Shown piece by piece: positions 40,020 through 51,008 of a stretch of DNA of 64,000 nucleotides. The notes beneath the pieces were generated by a model that worked only from the letters and a program-made list of their open reading frames with translations, searched no databases and was not told the origin of the DNA. Position 1 is the stretch's first letter, and each line of letters opens with the position of its first letter. A program made the translations under genes and the position numbers. The stretch is from Mesorhizobium muleiense. GTDB taxonomy: Bacteria; Pseudomonadota; Alphaproteobacteria; Rhizobiales; Rhizobiaceae. The stretch lies in the NCBI RefSeq assembly GCF_900099905.1, contig NZ_FNEE01000002.1, positions 248,001 through 312,000 of the forward strand, given 5' to 3'.

Positions 40020-40538
40020 TCATGCCGCCTCGTCCTTCCGGGCGTAAGCGCCGATGACGCGCGCGACCGAAGCCGCAGGCGCATTGACGATCTGGGCGAT
40101 CCGGGTTGCCGGCGTAGCGATCATGCCAACCAGCCTGGCGCGCAGCTCATCGAGCGACGGAAGTGTGGCGAGTGCCTTCACACCGTCGGCGTTGAGCGAG
40201 GTGGTGCCCATTGCGCCGCCGAGAATGACGAGCTTGTCATTTCCCTTGGCGAAATCGGACGCGACCTTCGGCGCCGCAATCGGATCCTCCGAATAGGCGA
40301 TCAGCGTCTGTCCCTTGAACAGGTCGATGATCGATGCGGAGTCCGTGCCCTGAAGAGCGATTTTGGCGAGACGGTTCTTCGCGACTTTGACGGTGCCACC
40401 GGCGACACGCATTTTCGACCGAAGGTCGTTCATTTGCGCGACGGTAATACCGGCGTAGTGGGCCACGACGACTGAACCAGCGCCCGAAAACGCTTCATTC
40501 AGGCCCGTGACGAGTTCGCGTTTTTCCGCTCTGTCCAC
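40020..40538 (-). CDS. rplJ: 50S ribosomal protein L10
   Basis: A 172-residue stalk base protein: [40 protein letters not shown], then [14 protein letters not shown] and a C-terminal helix that binds L7/L12 dimers. L10 (with L12) usually binds its own leader to repress rplJL, and the long leader here is consistent. Confidence 0.98.
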   Translation of the reverse strand: MDRAEKRELVTGLNEAFSGAGSVVVAHYAGITVAQMNDLRSKMRVAGGTVKVAKNRLAKIALQGTDSASIIDLFKGQTLIAYSEDPIAAPKVASDFAKGNDKLVILGGAMGTTSLNADGVKALATLPSLDELRARLVGMIATPATRIAQIVNAPAASVARVIGAYARKDEAA

Positions 40539-40951
40539 TGCCTATCTCCAGTTGACCCCAATCCTGTTAACGGGAACATTCCCATTACGAGGACAGGCGT
40601 CGGGTTGCCTTTTGCCGGCCGGGCCATCCAGTAACGGATCTCCCGAACGACGCTCGAGGATCCTGCCCCCTTTCGCCACACCAGCCGGCAAGCCGAATGG
40701 TGCGCAGACAAAAGGCAAACACGGTTCGAACCTTTCATTGGAGCAGTCGCTCCGTTGTCCGGTCTTCACCCGTCTCATGCAGGCCCACATGAATTAAGGC
40801 CCCCCTTGAACCAAGGCCTGGGGCCGCCCGCAATCTCGGACAGGATGTCCGGAAGCCTTCCGACTTCCGGTACCGGGCCGCCAAGATAAATCGGAGGCCC
40901 GGAATTCTGTTTGTGGATCAGCCCTTTAGCGGCAGATCCGAATGGTTCGTA
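40539..40951 (-). promoter_or_regulatory. rplA-rplJ spacer with probable L10 leader
   Basis: These 413 non-coding bases precede rplJ. In message sense they contain a stem CCGGAAGTC/GGCTTCCGG (40851-40872), then TCCTGTCCGAGATTGC, and GCCTGCATGAGACGGGTGAAGACCGG closer to the gene, which resembles the autoregulatory L10 leader of alphaproteobacteria. Length and position also fit. The structure was not computed. Confidence 0.6.
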
Positions 40952-41650
<699 letters not shown>

Positions 41651-41654
41651 GATC

Positions 41655-42083
41655 TCAGCCCACCACTTCCAGACCCATCGAGCGGGCGGAGCCCTCGACC
41701 ATGCGCATGGCCCCCTCGATATCGGTCGCGTTCAGATCCTTCATCTTCTGCTCGGCGATGGCGCGCACCTTGTCGCGGCCGATCGTGCCGGCCTTGACCT
41801 TGCCCGGCTCCTTCGAGCCCGACTTCAGGTTTGCGGCCTTCTTCAGGAAGTAGCTCACCGGCGGCGTCTTCATGACGAAGGTGAACGACTTGTCCTGGTA
41901 GTAGGTGATCACGACCGGAACCGGCGATCCCTTTTCCATTTCCTGGGTCTGCGCGTTGAACGCCTTGCAGAACTCCATGATGTTGATGCCGCGCTGACCA
42001 AGCGCCGGTCCGATCGGGGGCGACGGCGTCGCCGAGCCCGCGGAAACCTGGAGCTTGAGCTGGCCTGCAATTTTCTTAGCCAT
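41655..42083 (-). CDS. rplK: 50S ribosomal protein L11
   Basis: A 142-residue protein: [46 protein letters not shown], with [14 protein letters not shown] and the C-terminal rRNA-binding domain ending [23 protein letters not shown]. It binds the GTPase centre and is needed for the RelA-type stringent response. It is 4 nt from rplA. Confidence 0.98.
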   Translation of the reverse strand: MAKKIAGQLKLQVSAGSATPSPPIGPALGQRGINIMEFCKAFNAQTQEMEKGSPVPVVITYYQDKSFTFVMKTPPVSYFLKKAANLKSGSKEPGKVKAGTIGRDKVRAIAEQKMKDLNATDIEGAMRMVEGSARSMGLEVVG

Positions 42084-42252
42084 CTCTTCCTGCCTTTATC
42101 TCATGCCGGCCCCAAATCTGGGCAACACCGGCGGTTGCAGTCTGGTGGTGCGGTTCCTGCAGCGGGCTAAAGCCGCATTCGCCTCCCACCCGTTTTGGCG
42201 GCGATTTCCACGCCGCCTCCCTCACCGCCGAATTGGCGACAAGGATTTCGGA

Positions 42253-42780
42253 TCAGCCCTTTTCGACCTGTCCGAATTCGAGATCGACCGGCACGGCGCG
42301 CCCGAAGATCGAAACTTCCACCTTGAGCCGCGCCCGCTCCTCGTCCACTTCCTGGACGAAACCGTTGAACGAGGCGAACGGACCGTCCGAGACGCGGATC
42401 GCCTCGCCGATCTCGAAAGTGACCGACGGCTTCGGCCGCTCGACGCCTTCCTGCACCTGGTTCAGGATGCGCTGGGCCTCGGACTCGGTGATCGGCACCG
42501 GCTTCGAATCACCCAGGAAGCCGGTGACCTTCGGCGTGTTCTTCACGAGCGAGAACACTGCGTCGGTCAGGTTGGCCTTCAGCAGCACGTAGCCCGGGAA
42601 GAACTTGCGCTCGGCATCGACCTTGCGGCCGCGGCGTATCTCGACGACCTTCTCGGTAGGCACCACGATCTGCTCGATGTCAGCGGACAGGCCTTTCTGC
42701 TTGGCCTTGTTCTCGATGTCCTCAGCGACCTTTTTTTCAAAGTTCGAATAGGCGTGGACGATGTACCACCGCGCAGTCAT
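42253..42780 (-). CDS. nusG: Transcription termination/antitermination factor NusG
   Basis: A 175-residue protein: the NGN domain begins TARWYIVHAYSNFEKKVAEDIENKA and includes KKFFPGYVLLKANLTD-like sequence (RKFFPGYVLLKANL); the KOW domain is IGEAIRVSDGPFASFNGFVQEVDEERARLKVEVSIFGR. It links RNA polymerase with the ribosome or Rho. Confidence 0.97.
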   Translation of the reverse strand: MTARWYIVHAYSNFEKKVAEDIENKAKQKGLSADIEQIVVPTEKVVEIRRGRKVDAERKFFPGYVLLKANLTDAVFSLVKNTPKVTGFLGDSKPVPITESEAQRILNQVQEGVERPKPSVTFEIGEAIRVSDGPFASFNGFVQEVDEERARLKVEVSIFGRAVPVDLEFGQVEKG

Positions 42781-42807
42781 TTCAAGGCTTCTCCGTAATC
42801 GCCGGAC

Positions 42808-43011
42808 TCAGCGTCCAATGCCCAGAATCTGCTCGACCGCGAGGCCCATGAGCTGATCGGCAGTAAAGAAAAAGATCATCGCGATCACAGCGAACGCCAG
42901 AACCATCACCGTCGAGATCATCGTTTCGCGACGCGACGGCCAAGTCACCTTGGCGGTCTCCGCGCGAACCTGCTGGAGAAAGACGAATGGATTTGTGGTT
43001 TTCGAAGCCAT
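42808..43011 (-). CDS. secE: Preprotein translocase subunit SecE
   Basis: A 67-residue short-type SecE with NPFVFLQQVRAETAKVTWPSRRETMISTVMVLAFAVIAMIFFF; the amphipathic helix and the KVTWPSRRET motif precede the single transmembrane segment (about 40-60). It clamps SecY. The start at 43011 fits the family; six codons upstream are open. Confidence 0.96.
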   Translation of the reverse strand: MASKTTNPFVFLQQVRAETAKVTWPSRRETMISTVMVLAFAVIAMIFFFTADQLMGLAVEQILGIGR

Positions 43012-43361
43012 GTGCCGCTCTGTCTGCAAGACCCGTTGACCGGATCTCCTGGATGATCCCGCTGGCCGGGATGTGCCGCCTGAGCCTGTGTCCGCGCCGA
43101 ATCAGCGCAATCATTTCGCCCATGCAAATCGGACGCGTAAAGCCGGCTTCCCAGCTCCACGCGTCGCGTGTCTGTTTCGTCTACATAAAACCGATTCTTG
43201 ATCCACGCAAGTGGCAAGTGTCCGCTTTATGCCAAACGCCGCCTCGGAACCATCCAGTCGTCCCGTTCCGGCTATGGCGCTCTTATGCCTCAAGACAGCC
43301 TATATGGCAAGCCACCGCGCGATTTTCAAAAGGTCGATGCGCGGAAGACCAGACTTTTTCT
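43012..43361. promoter_or_regulatory. Spacer between tRNA-Trp and secE
   Basis: No gene was recognised in these bases. The stretch must carry the secE-nusG promoter if transcription does not simply read through from tRNA-Trp. No distinct regulatory motif was identified by eye. Confidence 0.3.
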
Positions 43362-43417
43362 TGAATTGACCATTTCGAAAAATGGCACGGGTTTCATGAA
43401 TTGGCCATTTCGAAGAA

Positions 43418-43426
<9 letters not shown>
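43362..43426. repeat. 30-bp direct repeat at the 3' end of tRNA-Trp
   Basis: Two copies, 43362-43391 and 43397-43426, agree at 28 of 30 positions with a 35-nt period. The second copy covers the last nine bases of tRNA-Trp including CCA; the first lies downstream of the tRNA. Each copy holds a CCATTT-CGAA-AATGG stem. It may be a tandem duplication of a processing hairpin or an integration scar. Confidence 0.7.
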
Positions 43427-43493
<67 letters not shown>

Positions 43494-43528
43494 ATCGCGC
43501 GCTGCTATTTCATAAAGCGGACAAGAAC

Positions 43529-44038
43529 TCAAGTCGAGTTTTCAGGCGTGGCCGCGCCGGGCTGCAATCGTCGAAATCCGAGGGCCAGCGCCCAGGCGCA
43601 TATCAGAAGTTCGAGGGCAAAAGTCCAATGCAACATGAAGCTCATGACCCAGTTGCGATACATCGCCGGAACCGTGACGAGTTCGAGCGCGCGCCGGTCG
43701 AACGGCATTAGCCACATGATAGGCGACGCCACTGAGTCCAGGATCATGTGTATCATTGCGGCGGCAAAGAAGGCGCCGACGGGGGCCAGATATCGCGGAT
43801 CCCGCCATTTCGCGACCGACACTGCCACAAGGCCAACCGCTGCCCAGAAGAGCGGCCAGTGCGTGATGTAGGCGTGGTGATGGGTTCGTCCGCCATCGAC
43901 AAAATGGAAATAGACCATGTCGAGGTCCGGGACGACGCTGCCGAGCATTGCCGCCGCCATGATCCCCGATCTGCCGGGCCAACGGTTTCGTGCGAAAGTA
44001 CCGAGTATGTAGCCAGCCGGAAGATGAGCGATCAGCAT
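43529..44038 (-). CDS. YdjM-like inner membrane metal-dependent hydrolase family
   Basis: A 169-residue membrane protein. N-terminal MLIAHLPAGYILG and SVVPDLDMVYFHFVDGG, followed by HHHAYITHWPLFWA and HMILDSVASPIMWLMPF, carry the His/Asp residues typical of the YdjM/LexA-regulated membrane hydrolase family, with four to five hydrophobic segments. The true activity of this family is not well known. The ATG at 44038 is preferred to a TTG two codons upstream. It is a stand-alone gene between tRNA-Trp and the ClpP-like pair. Confidence 0.75.
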   Translation of the reverse strand: MLIAHLPAGYILGTFARNRWPGRSGIMAAAMLGSVVPDLDMVYFHFVDGGRTHHHAYITHWPLFWAAVGLVAVSVAKWRDPRYLAPVGAFFAAAMIHMILDSVASPIMWLMPFDRRALELVTVPAMYRNWVMSFMLHWTFALELLICAWALALGFRRLQPGAATPENST

Positions 44039-44150
44039 CGTCAAACCTTGTTCATTGCCGAATCGGTCGAACGTCGCGGCGGATTGTGGCGCATTCAGGA
44101 AGGACTACCCCGCCTCGCCCTATCGCGCTCGGCTGGGGCGTGACTGCGCC

Positions 44151-45812
44151 TTACAGCTTGACGGCCGCCTCGGCCTGAACCTCGGACATCGACACGACGC
44201 GGCAATTCTCCGGCACTGGCTGCGACTTGCAGATGGTCGGACCGGTAAATTCATCTGCCGATTCGAGCCCGGTCGTCAGCCCGATTTTCAGCATCATCTC
44301 GGGTTCGAGCTGCCGATGGCGCGAGGCCGGCACCGACCGCATCGCCGCCAGCAGACCGGGTCCGACCGACATGTCCCTGAGATAGGTCTTGACCCGCTGC
44401 TCCAGCCCCATCGAGTGCACGGTCAACTGCGCGCGAGGACCGACAAGGCGTCTGACACCGCCGGCAAGCATGATCGGACAGGCCGCGCCACACGCGCCGC
44501 TCGCATCGATCGTCAGCCCGACATGGACGCCATCCCTGGCGGTGCAATCCGCCTTGTTCGGCTCGCATCCAATGAAGTCCGTCCGCGCAACTGCCACGTC
44601 GAGCTTGCGTTCTCGGATCAATCTTCCGGCGGCCAGAGCGCCGAGCACGTCGCCTCCCGGCGAGTTGATCACCACGGGCAGTCGCCGATCACCGATCGTG
44701 TCCAGCAGTTGGCGCAGCCGTTCCGGCGTTTGAGCGCTGATCGTGCCTTCCGCCGAGATCCATTCGGGACAATTGGGATCGCAGAGAAAACTTCTGCCGC
44801 GAACCAGGACGAAGCGCATATCGCCAACATCGGCCGGCTGCCCGGTTTCAGGTTCGACCGGCGCGGCGGGAGCGGGCTTGGCGTACGCCACCACGTCGCC
44901 GGCCGGCGCCGGTATTTCCCTGCAGTTCGCGGCCACCGGATCGGTGTTGCAAAGGGTTGGCGCGGTCAGCAGGTCGACGGCATCCAGGCTGGTCACCAGC
45001 TTCGCCTGCAGCATGTCGTAGGGAGCCAGCTGCTGGATGGTGCTGGCCGGCGTGTTCTTCATCGTCTCGAGCACGGCCTGGCCGACGCCCATTTCGTTCA
45101 GATAGGCAGCCAGTCTTTTCTCCACCGACTTGCTCATCTCGTAGGTCTTGTAGCTGCCGGCGTTCTTGCGGCCGACGATCTTCTTGCTGACGATCTTCTT
45201 CTTGCCTCCGACCACGCGATAGGTGGTCCGGTACTGCAATTTCGTGCGGATGTAGGTCGTGGTGATCTGATGTACGCCGAGAAAGGCCCATTGCCCGACG
45301 ACGCGCTTGATGCCGCCGGCAAGCATCAGCGGACAGGCTGAATTGCAGATGGCGCTGCTGGCATAGGCATTGCCGAAATAGCGAGCGCCCTTGCCGTCGT
45401 TTTCCTTGCAGCCCTTGGCATCGGGCTGGCAGCCGGTGAACCGGGTTTTGCCGACCGCGATATCGAGCTTGTTCTTGCGGAGCAGCCGGCCAAGCGCCAG
45501 TGCCGCTTCGACATTGCCGCCGGGAGAATCCACGACAACGGGCAGTTTTCGGCCACCAAGCCCCTTGAGCGTGCGTTTGAACAGGGCCGGCGTGCCGGCC
45601 TCTATCGAGCCTTCAGCCGATATCCATTCCGGGCAGGTCGGTTCGCAACCAGGCGCGCTGCTGCGGACGACGACAAACCGCATCGTCGGACCAAGATCCG
45701 GCGCGGATTTTTTGGTGTTCGCCGCGAAGGCAGCGTCTCCCATGACCAGGAACGACGCCAGGCAGATCACCATCCACCATGCCTGGCCATTCAGACGGTG
45801 CCACGAAACCAT
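44151..45812 (-). CDS. Secreted protein with two ClpP-fold-like repeats (COG3904-like), copy A
   Basis: A 553-residue protein with a signal peptide (MVSWHRLNGQAWWMVICLAS... cleavage near 30). It contains two homologous halves. Repeat 1 (about 44-280) has [34 protein letters not shown] (SPGG 96-99), [12 protein letters not shown] (Ser158) and FLGVHQ (His181), the arrangement of serine, histidine and SPGG in ClpP-like periplasmic proteins. Repeat 2 (about 332-540) has [32 protein letters not shown] (384-387) and [12 protein letters not shown], where Ala443 replaces the serine, while His466 remains. Paired cysteines suggest disulfides. A basic insert (about 185-225) occurs only in repeat 1. Substrate and role are unknown; protease activity is inferred. 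A paralogue lies immediately upstream. Confidence 0.75.
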   Translation of the reverse strand: MVSWHRLNGQAWWMVICLASFLVMGDAAFAANTKKSAPDLGPTMRFVVVRSSAPGCEPTCPEWISAEGSIEAGTPALFKRTLKGLGGRKLPVVVDSPGGNVEAALALGRLLRKNKLDIAVGKTRFTGCQPDAKGCKENDGKGARYFGNAYASSAICNSACPLMLAGGIKRVVGQWAFLGVHQITTTYIRTKLQYRTTYRVVGGKKKIVSKKIVGRKNAGSYKTYEMSKSVEKRLAAYLNEMGVGQAVLETMKNTPASTIQQLAPYDMLQAKLVTSLDAVDLLTAPTLCNTDPVAANCREIPAPAGDVVAYAKPAPAAPVEPETGQPADVGDMRFVLVRGRSFLCDPNCPEWISAEGTISAQTPERLRQLLDTIGDRRLPVVINSPGGDVLGALAAGRLIRERKLDVAVARTDFIGCEPNKADCTARDGVHVGLTIDASGACGAACPIMLAGGVRRLVGPRAQLTVHSMGLEQRVKTYLRDMSVGPGLLAAMRSVPASRHRQLEPEMMLKIGLTTGLESADEFTGPTICKSQPVPENCRVVSMSEVQAEAAVKL

Positions 45813-45939
45813 TCGGGAAGCCCCCCGCAATGCGATCCATACTAGTTCAGCTTTGCCGGCTTGCAACAGCGTTTTGCGACGATGGCGCAAGCGCCCGCCG
45901 TACCCAAAAAAGTATGCCGGCCGTATCCAAAAGCGAGAC

Positions 45940-45964
45940 GGGCGGCCCGAAGACCCGCCCTTCG
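45940..45964 (-). terminator. Terminator downstream of ClpP-like copy B
   Basis: On the minus strand AAGGGCGGGTCTTCGGGCCGCCC forms a stem with one bulged base. The sequence is almost the same as the hairpin after the second tuf copy at 47861-47886. Confidence 0.6.
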
Positions 45965-45990
45965 AAGTAGGGCTTTGGGTATTTCAACGG

Positions 45991-47724
45991 CTACGGCTTG
46001 AGTGGGAATTGTGCGTCGACCTTGAGCGCCGATGTCGCCGGGCAATTTTGCGGCCTCGGTTCGGTTTTACAGACAGTTGGCCCCACCAAATGGTTCGCCG
46101 ATTCAGGTCCCGTCGTCAGTCCCATCGTCAACATTGTGCCGGGTTCGAGCGGGAGCCGGTTACGCTTATAATCAAAGCGGTCGAGCGGCATCGGCGGAAA
46201 CAGATGCTGCCTGACCGACATTTCCGCTAGATAAGAGCGTATCCGCTCCGCGAATGCCAGTGATTGAACGCTGACTGGCACATTGGGGCCCACGAAACGT
46301 CTGACGCCCCCAGCAAGCATGATCGGACAGGCGGCATCGCACCCCGCACCTAATTCGGTCACGACACCAGGATAGAACCCATTCGTTGGCGCGCACCCTT
46401 TGTCCTGCGGCTTGCACCCGGTAAAATCGGTGCGCGCAATCGCGACGTCAAGCTTGCGGTCGCGGATCAACCTTCCGATGGCCAAGGCGCTGAGCAAATC
46501 GCCCCCCGGCGAACTCACGATCAACGGCAGACGCCGGCCGCCGACCGTGTCGAGCAATTGGCGAAATATCTTCTGCGTATCGGGAGTGATCGTGCCTTGC
46601 GCTGCAATCCATTCGGGACAATCGAGACCGCATTTCGGATCGCTGCTTCGGACCAGGACGAAACGCATCGAATTGTCGACCGGCGCTGGACGGGCCGACG
46701 GAGTGGCTGGAACGGCCCCTCGGACGGCCACCACTGCCGTCTTGGCCGGCTTGGCATTCGCAGGGATCTCTCTGCAGTTCGGCGGCGCCGGACTCCGCCG
46801 GCATATGCCCGCCTGCGTAAGTATGTCGAGGGAGGCCCTGCTGGTGACCAGCTTCATCGTCAGCATGTCGTCGAGGGCGATCTGCCGGATATCGCTGGCA
46901 GGCGTGGCCTTCATTGTGTCCAGAACGCCCCGCCCGACACCCATCTCCCTGAGATAGGCCGACAGCCTCCTCTCAAGCGCCTTGCTCATCTCATAGGTCT
47001 TGTAGCCGATATCGTCTTGAGTGACGGTTTCTGTGGTGACCTTATATTTTTTGCCGCGCACAACCCGATAGGTGGTTCGATATTGCCGTTTGGTGCGGAA
47101 ATGGGTCGTAGTGATCTGATGGACGCCCAGATGGGCCGAACCGCCGACCACGCGTCCGACGCCTCCGGCTAACATCAGCGGACATGCGGAGTTGCACATG
47201 GCGCCGCCGTCGGACGCAATGCCGAAATATGCGGCGCCCTTGCCGTCATTGGCACGGCAATCCTTCATCCCGGGCCAACAATCGGAAAACCTGGTTATAC
47301 CGACGGCGATATCGAGCTTGTTTTTGCGGATTATACGACCAAGCTGGAGCGCTGCATCGACATTGCCGCCCGGGGAATTGACGATAATCGGCAGTTTGCG
47401 ACGGCCGAGCTTCTTCAATATGCGCTTGAGTTGCGCTGGCGTGCCCGCCTCGATGGCGCCTTCCGCCGAGATCCATTCCGGGCAGCTGGGCTCACAGCCC
47501 GGCGCGCTGCTGCGAACGACGGCGAACCGCATCGGCGAAATATCATCGGACCATATTTTCGGATCGACCCATGTTGGGAAGACTTCATCAGACACCGGCT
47601 TCGGAACGGATAATGTCTTCCAAGTCTCCGGATCGGACACATCCTCGGCTTTCGCGGCAAAGGCAGCCATCGCGATTGCGACTACCGGCGCCAGGCGAAC
47701 CAGCCCGCGCCACCACCCGGCCAT
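45991..47724 (-). CDS. Secreted protein with two ClpP-fold-like repeats (COG3904-like), copy B
   Basis: A 577-residue paralogue of the preceding protein with a signal peptide ([20 protein letters not shown]... cleavage near 26) and an extra segment before repeat 1 (about 28-64). Repeat 1 has [32 protein letters not shown] (Ser179) and HLGVHQ (His202). Repeat 2 has [19 protein letters not shown] and [12 protein letters not shown], with Ala464 in place of serine and Gln487 (VSVQS) in place of histidine, so its second unit lacks both catalytic positions. The ATG at 47724 is used; a TTG at 47760 sits closer to an AAGGGGG sequence and would add 12 residues. The two genes are in tandem and probably arose by duplication. 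Confidence 0.72.
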   Translation of the reverse strand: MAGWWRGLVRLAPVVAIAMAAFAAKAEDVSDPETWKTLSVPKPVSDEVFPTWVDPKIWSDDISPMRFAVVRSSAPGCEPSCPEWISAEGAIEAGTPAQLKRILKKLGRRKLPIIVNSPGGNVDAALQLGRIIRKNKLDIAVGITRFSDCWPGMKDCRANDGKGAAYFGIASDGGAMCNSACPLMLAGGVGRVVGGSAHLGVHQITTTHFRTKRQYRTTYRVVRGKKYKVTTETVTQDDIGYKTYEMSKALERRLSAYLREMGVGRGVLDTMKATPASDIRQIALDDMLTMKLVTSRASLDILTQAGICRRSPAPPNCREIPANAKPAKTAVVAVRGAVPATPSARPAPVDNSMRFVLVRSSDPKCGLDCPEWIAAQGTITPDTQKIFRQLLDTVGGRRLPLIVSSPGGDLLSALAIGRLIRDRKLDVAIARTDFTGCKPQDKGCAPTNGFYPGVVTELGAGCDAACPIMLAGGVRRFVGPNVPVSVQSLAFAERIRSYLAEMSVRQHLFPPMPLDRFDYKRNRLPLEPGTMLTMGLTTGPESANHLVGPTVCKTEPRPQNCPATSALKVDAQFPLKP

Positions 47725-47860
47725 ACTGCTTAAACGGCGTCCCCAAACCACGCTCGGCAAAAGCCCCCTTGATGCAACCTATAATAGTGGCGGCGGTGGT
47801 GCTTGCAATAGCTTTGAAACGACCGCGCAAAATTGTTCTGCGTGGAGCCAGTAAACGAAG

Positions 47861-47886
47861 AAAGGGCGGCCCGAAGACCGCCCTTC
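47861..47886 (-). terminator. Terminator after the second tuf copy
   Basis: AAGGGCGGTCTTCGGGCCGCCCTTTC on the minus strand, a stable stem with an 8-nt loop. It is about 30 nt downstream of the stop codon. Confidence 0.65.
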
Positions 47887-47915
47887 CCTGTCGATCCGGC
47901 GGATGCCGGTATCGA

Positions 47916-48758
<843 letters not shown>

Positions 48759-49081
48759 AGTCTCTTTCCTTGGACGGCCGGGACCTTCAGTTCAGTCGAA
48801 TGCGGGGCGATTAGCGACTGCGGCCGAAAAACACAAGTGCCTTGTGTCCGGGGTGTCTTGTGGCCGGGGCTTTCTCACCCGGTCTGAACCCATGATCCGG
48901 TTTTCGGGGATGTGGCGCGGATATAGGAACGAACAAGAAGAAATGGAATGGCCTGACATAGGTTCCGCGGGTATCGCCATTCAGCGAATGGACATCGCTG
49001 CTTCCGCCTGTCCGCCTTGCCGGATTTTACTGCCGGATCTGGCCCATTGCCGGTGTGACGCCGGTCTGATTTCCTGATCCG
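48759..49081. promoter_or_regulatory. Spacer upstream of second tuf and of the EamA gene
   Basis: These 323 bases hold the tuf promoter on the minus strand and the promoter of the rightward permease. A repetitive CATGATCCGGTTTTCGGGG stretch (about 48890-48908) recalls the scattered palindromes of the ribosomal cluster. No gene was seen. Confidence 0.3.
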
Positions 49082-49969
49082 ATGCATTTCATTCCGATCG
49101 CCATCCGCGGCCCGCTGTTCATGATCCTGTCGACCGGGTCCTATGTCGCCAACGACACCATGTTGAAGCTCGCGACGGTTGGGCTGCCGCCCTATGAAGT
49201 GCTGTTTCTGCGCGGGACGGCGGCAACGCTGTGGGGAATCCCGTTGCTGTTTGCGCTGGGCTACGCCAGGCAGATCCCGCTGATCCTCGACAGGAGAGTG
49301 TTGCAAAGAAACCTGCTCGAGCTGGCAGCAATCCTTTGCTACGTGGTGGCGCTCGCCAACATGCAGATCGCCGATTCGACCGCCCTGGGACAGATCACGC
49401 CGCTGCTCATGCTGATTGGCTCCTCTGTCCTGTTCGGCGAACGGATCGGCGGCTTGCGCATGGCGCTGATCGGGCTCGGCTTCATCGGAGCGGTGATGGT
49501 GGCGCAGCCGACGATGCAGGGAATCTCGGTCTACGCCTTGCTGGCGCTCGGCAACGCGGCGTTCGCCGCCGCGCGCGATCTCGCCGGGCGCCGGGTCGCC
49601 GCCGACGTGCCTGGCATGATCGTCGCAATTTCCGCGGTGGTGGTGGTGCTGGTCGGATCAGGCGTCGCGCATCTGATGTCGGAGCGTTGGGTGGCGCCCG
49701 AGACGCATCATTTTCTTCTGATGGCCGGGGCCGGATTGTTCCTGATTTTTGGCCATTTCTTCATCTTCATGGCCTATCGCGCCGGGCCAACCGGCGTCGT
49801 GGCGCCGTTTTACTACTGCTTCACCGTCTGGGCGGTCATTTCCGGCCTGGTGGTGTTCCAGCAATTGCCGAACGCACTGGCGATCGGCGGTATCCTGCTG
49901 GTGGTGGCCAGCGGGCTGACCATCGTGTCGCTCGACGAGCGGCGGCGCCGACTGACCGTCGTCGCATAA
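49082..49969 (+). CDS. DMT superfamily (EamA) transporter
   Basis: A 295-residue protein with about ten hydrophobic segments. Features are STGSYVANDTMLKLATVGLPPYEVLFLRG, QIADSTALGQITPLLMLIGSSVLFGERIG (the end of EamA half 1) and AYRAGPTGVVAPFYYCFTVWAVISGLVVFQQLPN (half 2), with a basic DERRRR tail. It resembles RhaT/YdcZ-type permeases with a conserved proline in APFYY. Substrate unknown. No strong ribosome binding site is seen before ATG 49082, so an internal start is possible. Confidence 0.82.
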   Translation: MHFIPIAIRGPLFMILSTGSYVANDTMLKLATVGLPPYEVLFLRGTAATLWGIPLLFALGYARQIPLILDRRVLQRNLLELAAILCYVVALANMQIADSTALGQITPLLMLIGSSVLFGERIGGLRMALIGLGFIGAVMVAQPTMQGISVYALLALGNAAFAAARDLAGRRVAADVPGMIVAISAVVVVLVGSGVAHLMSERWVAPETHHFLLMAGAGLFLIFGHFFIFMAYRAGPTGVVAPFYYCFTVWAVISGLVVFQQLPNALAIGGILLVVASGLTIVSLDERRRRLTVVA

Positions 49970-50043
49970 TTTGGGCAGTGGTGACCAAAACAACGGACCA
50001 CAGATTTCAACTTGGCCGCTGCCCGCAAAAAATGGAGAAAACT

Positions 50044-50478
50044 GTGACAAGCCAGGAGAACGTCGGCAACCGCATGCTTGCCGGAAAATGCCTGTGCGGC
50101 GCCGTGCAATACGCGGTGGCCGACGAGTTCATCTACGCCGCCAACTGCCACTGCTCGGACTGCCGGCGCACCACCGGTTCGGCCTTCAAGCCGTTTGCCG
50201 GCATCGAGCGTGAGAGACTGAGCCTGACCAAGGGCGAGGACAACCTCCTGATCTTTGGCGAGGAGACCGGCCACAACGTGCACTGCAAGACCTGCGGCTC
50301 ATTGCTCTACTCGGTCGTCCGCGACGGCGCCTTCGTCCACGTCACCATGGGAACCCTCGTCGACGAGCCGGCCATCCGTCCAACGCAGCACATCTTTGTC
50401 GGCTCCAAGGCGAAGTGGTTCACGATCGCCGACGACCTGCCTCAATATGAAGAGCATGCTGCCGGAGGCGCCGACTGA
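50044..50478 (+). CDS. GFA family zinc-binding protein
   Basis: A 144-residue protein of the GFA (glutathione-dependent formaldehyde-activating enzyme) fold. Cysteines are placed as expected: C16 and C18 in CLCGAV, C35, C37 and C40 in CHCSDCRRTTGS, C81 and C84 in HCKTCGSLLYS. Most members beyond true Gfa have unknown function. The GTG at 50044 follows GGAG with 6-nt spacing; an ATG four codons upstream lacks a site. It is downstream of the EamA gene by 74 nt and might share its transcript. Confidence 0.85.
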   Translation: MTSQENVGNRMLAGKCLCGAVQYAVADEFIYAANCHCSDCRRTTGSAFKPFAGIERERLSLTKGEDNLLIFGEETGHNVHCKTCGSLLYSVVRDGAFVHVTMGTLVDEPAIRPTQHIFVGSKAKWFTIADDLPQYEEHAAGGAD

Positions 50479-50579
50479 AGACCTGGCGATGTGGCTGACG
50501 GCATTGCCGCTCAGGCACACGCAGTGACACGGCGCATTTTCAAGGAAGTTATTTTCGATAATGACTTCAACAGCATGCT

Positions 50580-50653
50580 TGGAGCGGGTAGCGGGAATCG
50601 AACCCGCATATTCAGCTTGGAAGGCTGCTGCTCTACCACTGAGCTATACCCGC
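50580..50653 (-). tRNA. tRNA-Gly (UCC anticodon)
   Basis: A 74-nt cloverleaf with encoded CCA. Acceptor GCGGGTA pairs with TACCCGC; D-arm AGCTCAGTGGTAGAGC; the anticodon loop CTTCCAA gives UCC; T-arm GCGGGTTCGATTCCCGC. It reads GGA codons. Confidence 0.95.
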
Positions 50654-50723
50654 GCATTTCACCCGAAAACCGCTATGCACTTTTCGGTCCGAGGCTTGCG
50701 TTTCAGGGCTTCCGGGCCGGCAG

Positions 50724-50808
50724 TGGTGGAGAGGGTTGGATTTGAACCAACGTAGGCATAGCCAACGGATTTACAGTCCGTCCCCTTTAACCACTCGGGC
50801 ACCTCTCC
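50724..50808 (-). tRNA. tRNA-Tyr (GUA anticodon)
   Basis: An 85-nt class II tRNA with encoded CCA. Acceptor GGAGAGG pairs with CCTCTCC; anticodon arm ACGGA-CTGTAAA-TCCGT gives GUA; a long variable arm (TGGCTATGCCTAC region) precedes the T-arm. It lies 70 nt upstream of tRNA-Gly on the same strand, the conserved Tyr-Gly order. Confidence 0.95.
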
Positions 50809-51008
50809 AGTCTGCCGCCGGAGCCATGCAACGAGGCATCGACGCGTCGCGGCCGCAGGAGCAGCCCGTCGCGAAGCGCCTTATGGCGGCAGCGCCCAAA
50901 ACTGTCAACCGCAACATCCCGGCAAAACGCGCTGAATTTGTTGACGACCCGACGAGCAGGGTTTTGCGGCTGTATCCATGGGCGAACGACACGGCTATAG
51001 AACCGGCC

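Noticed and set aside
49231..50478. A 415-codon frame covering the EamA gene and the GFA gene
   Set aside because: Only its last 145 codons are a real gene; the first part is out of frame with the permease.
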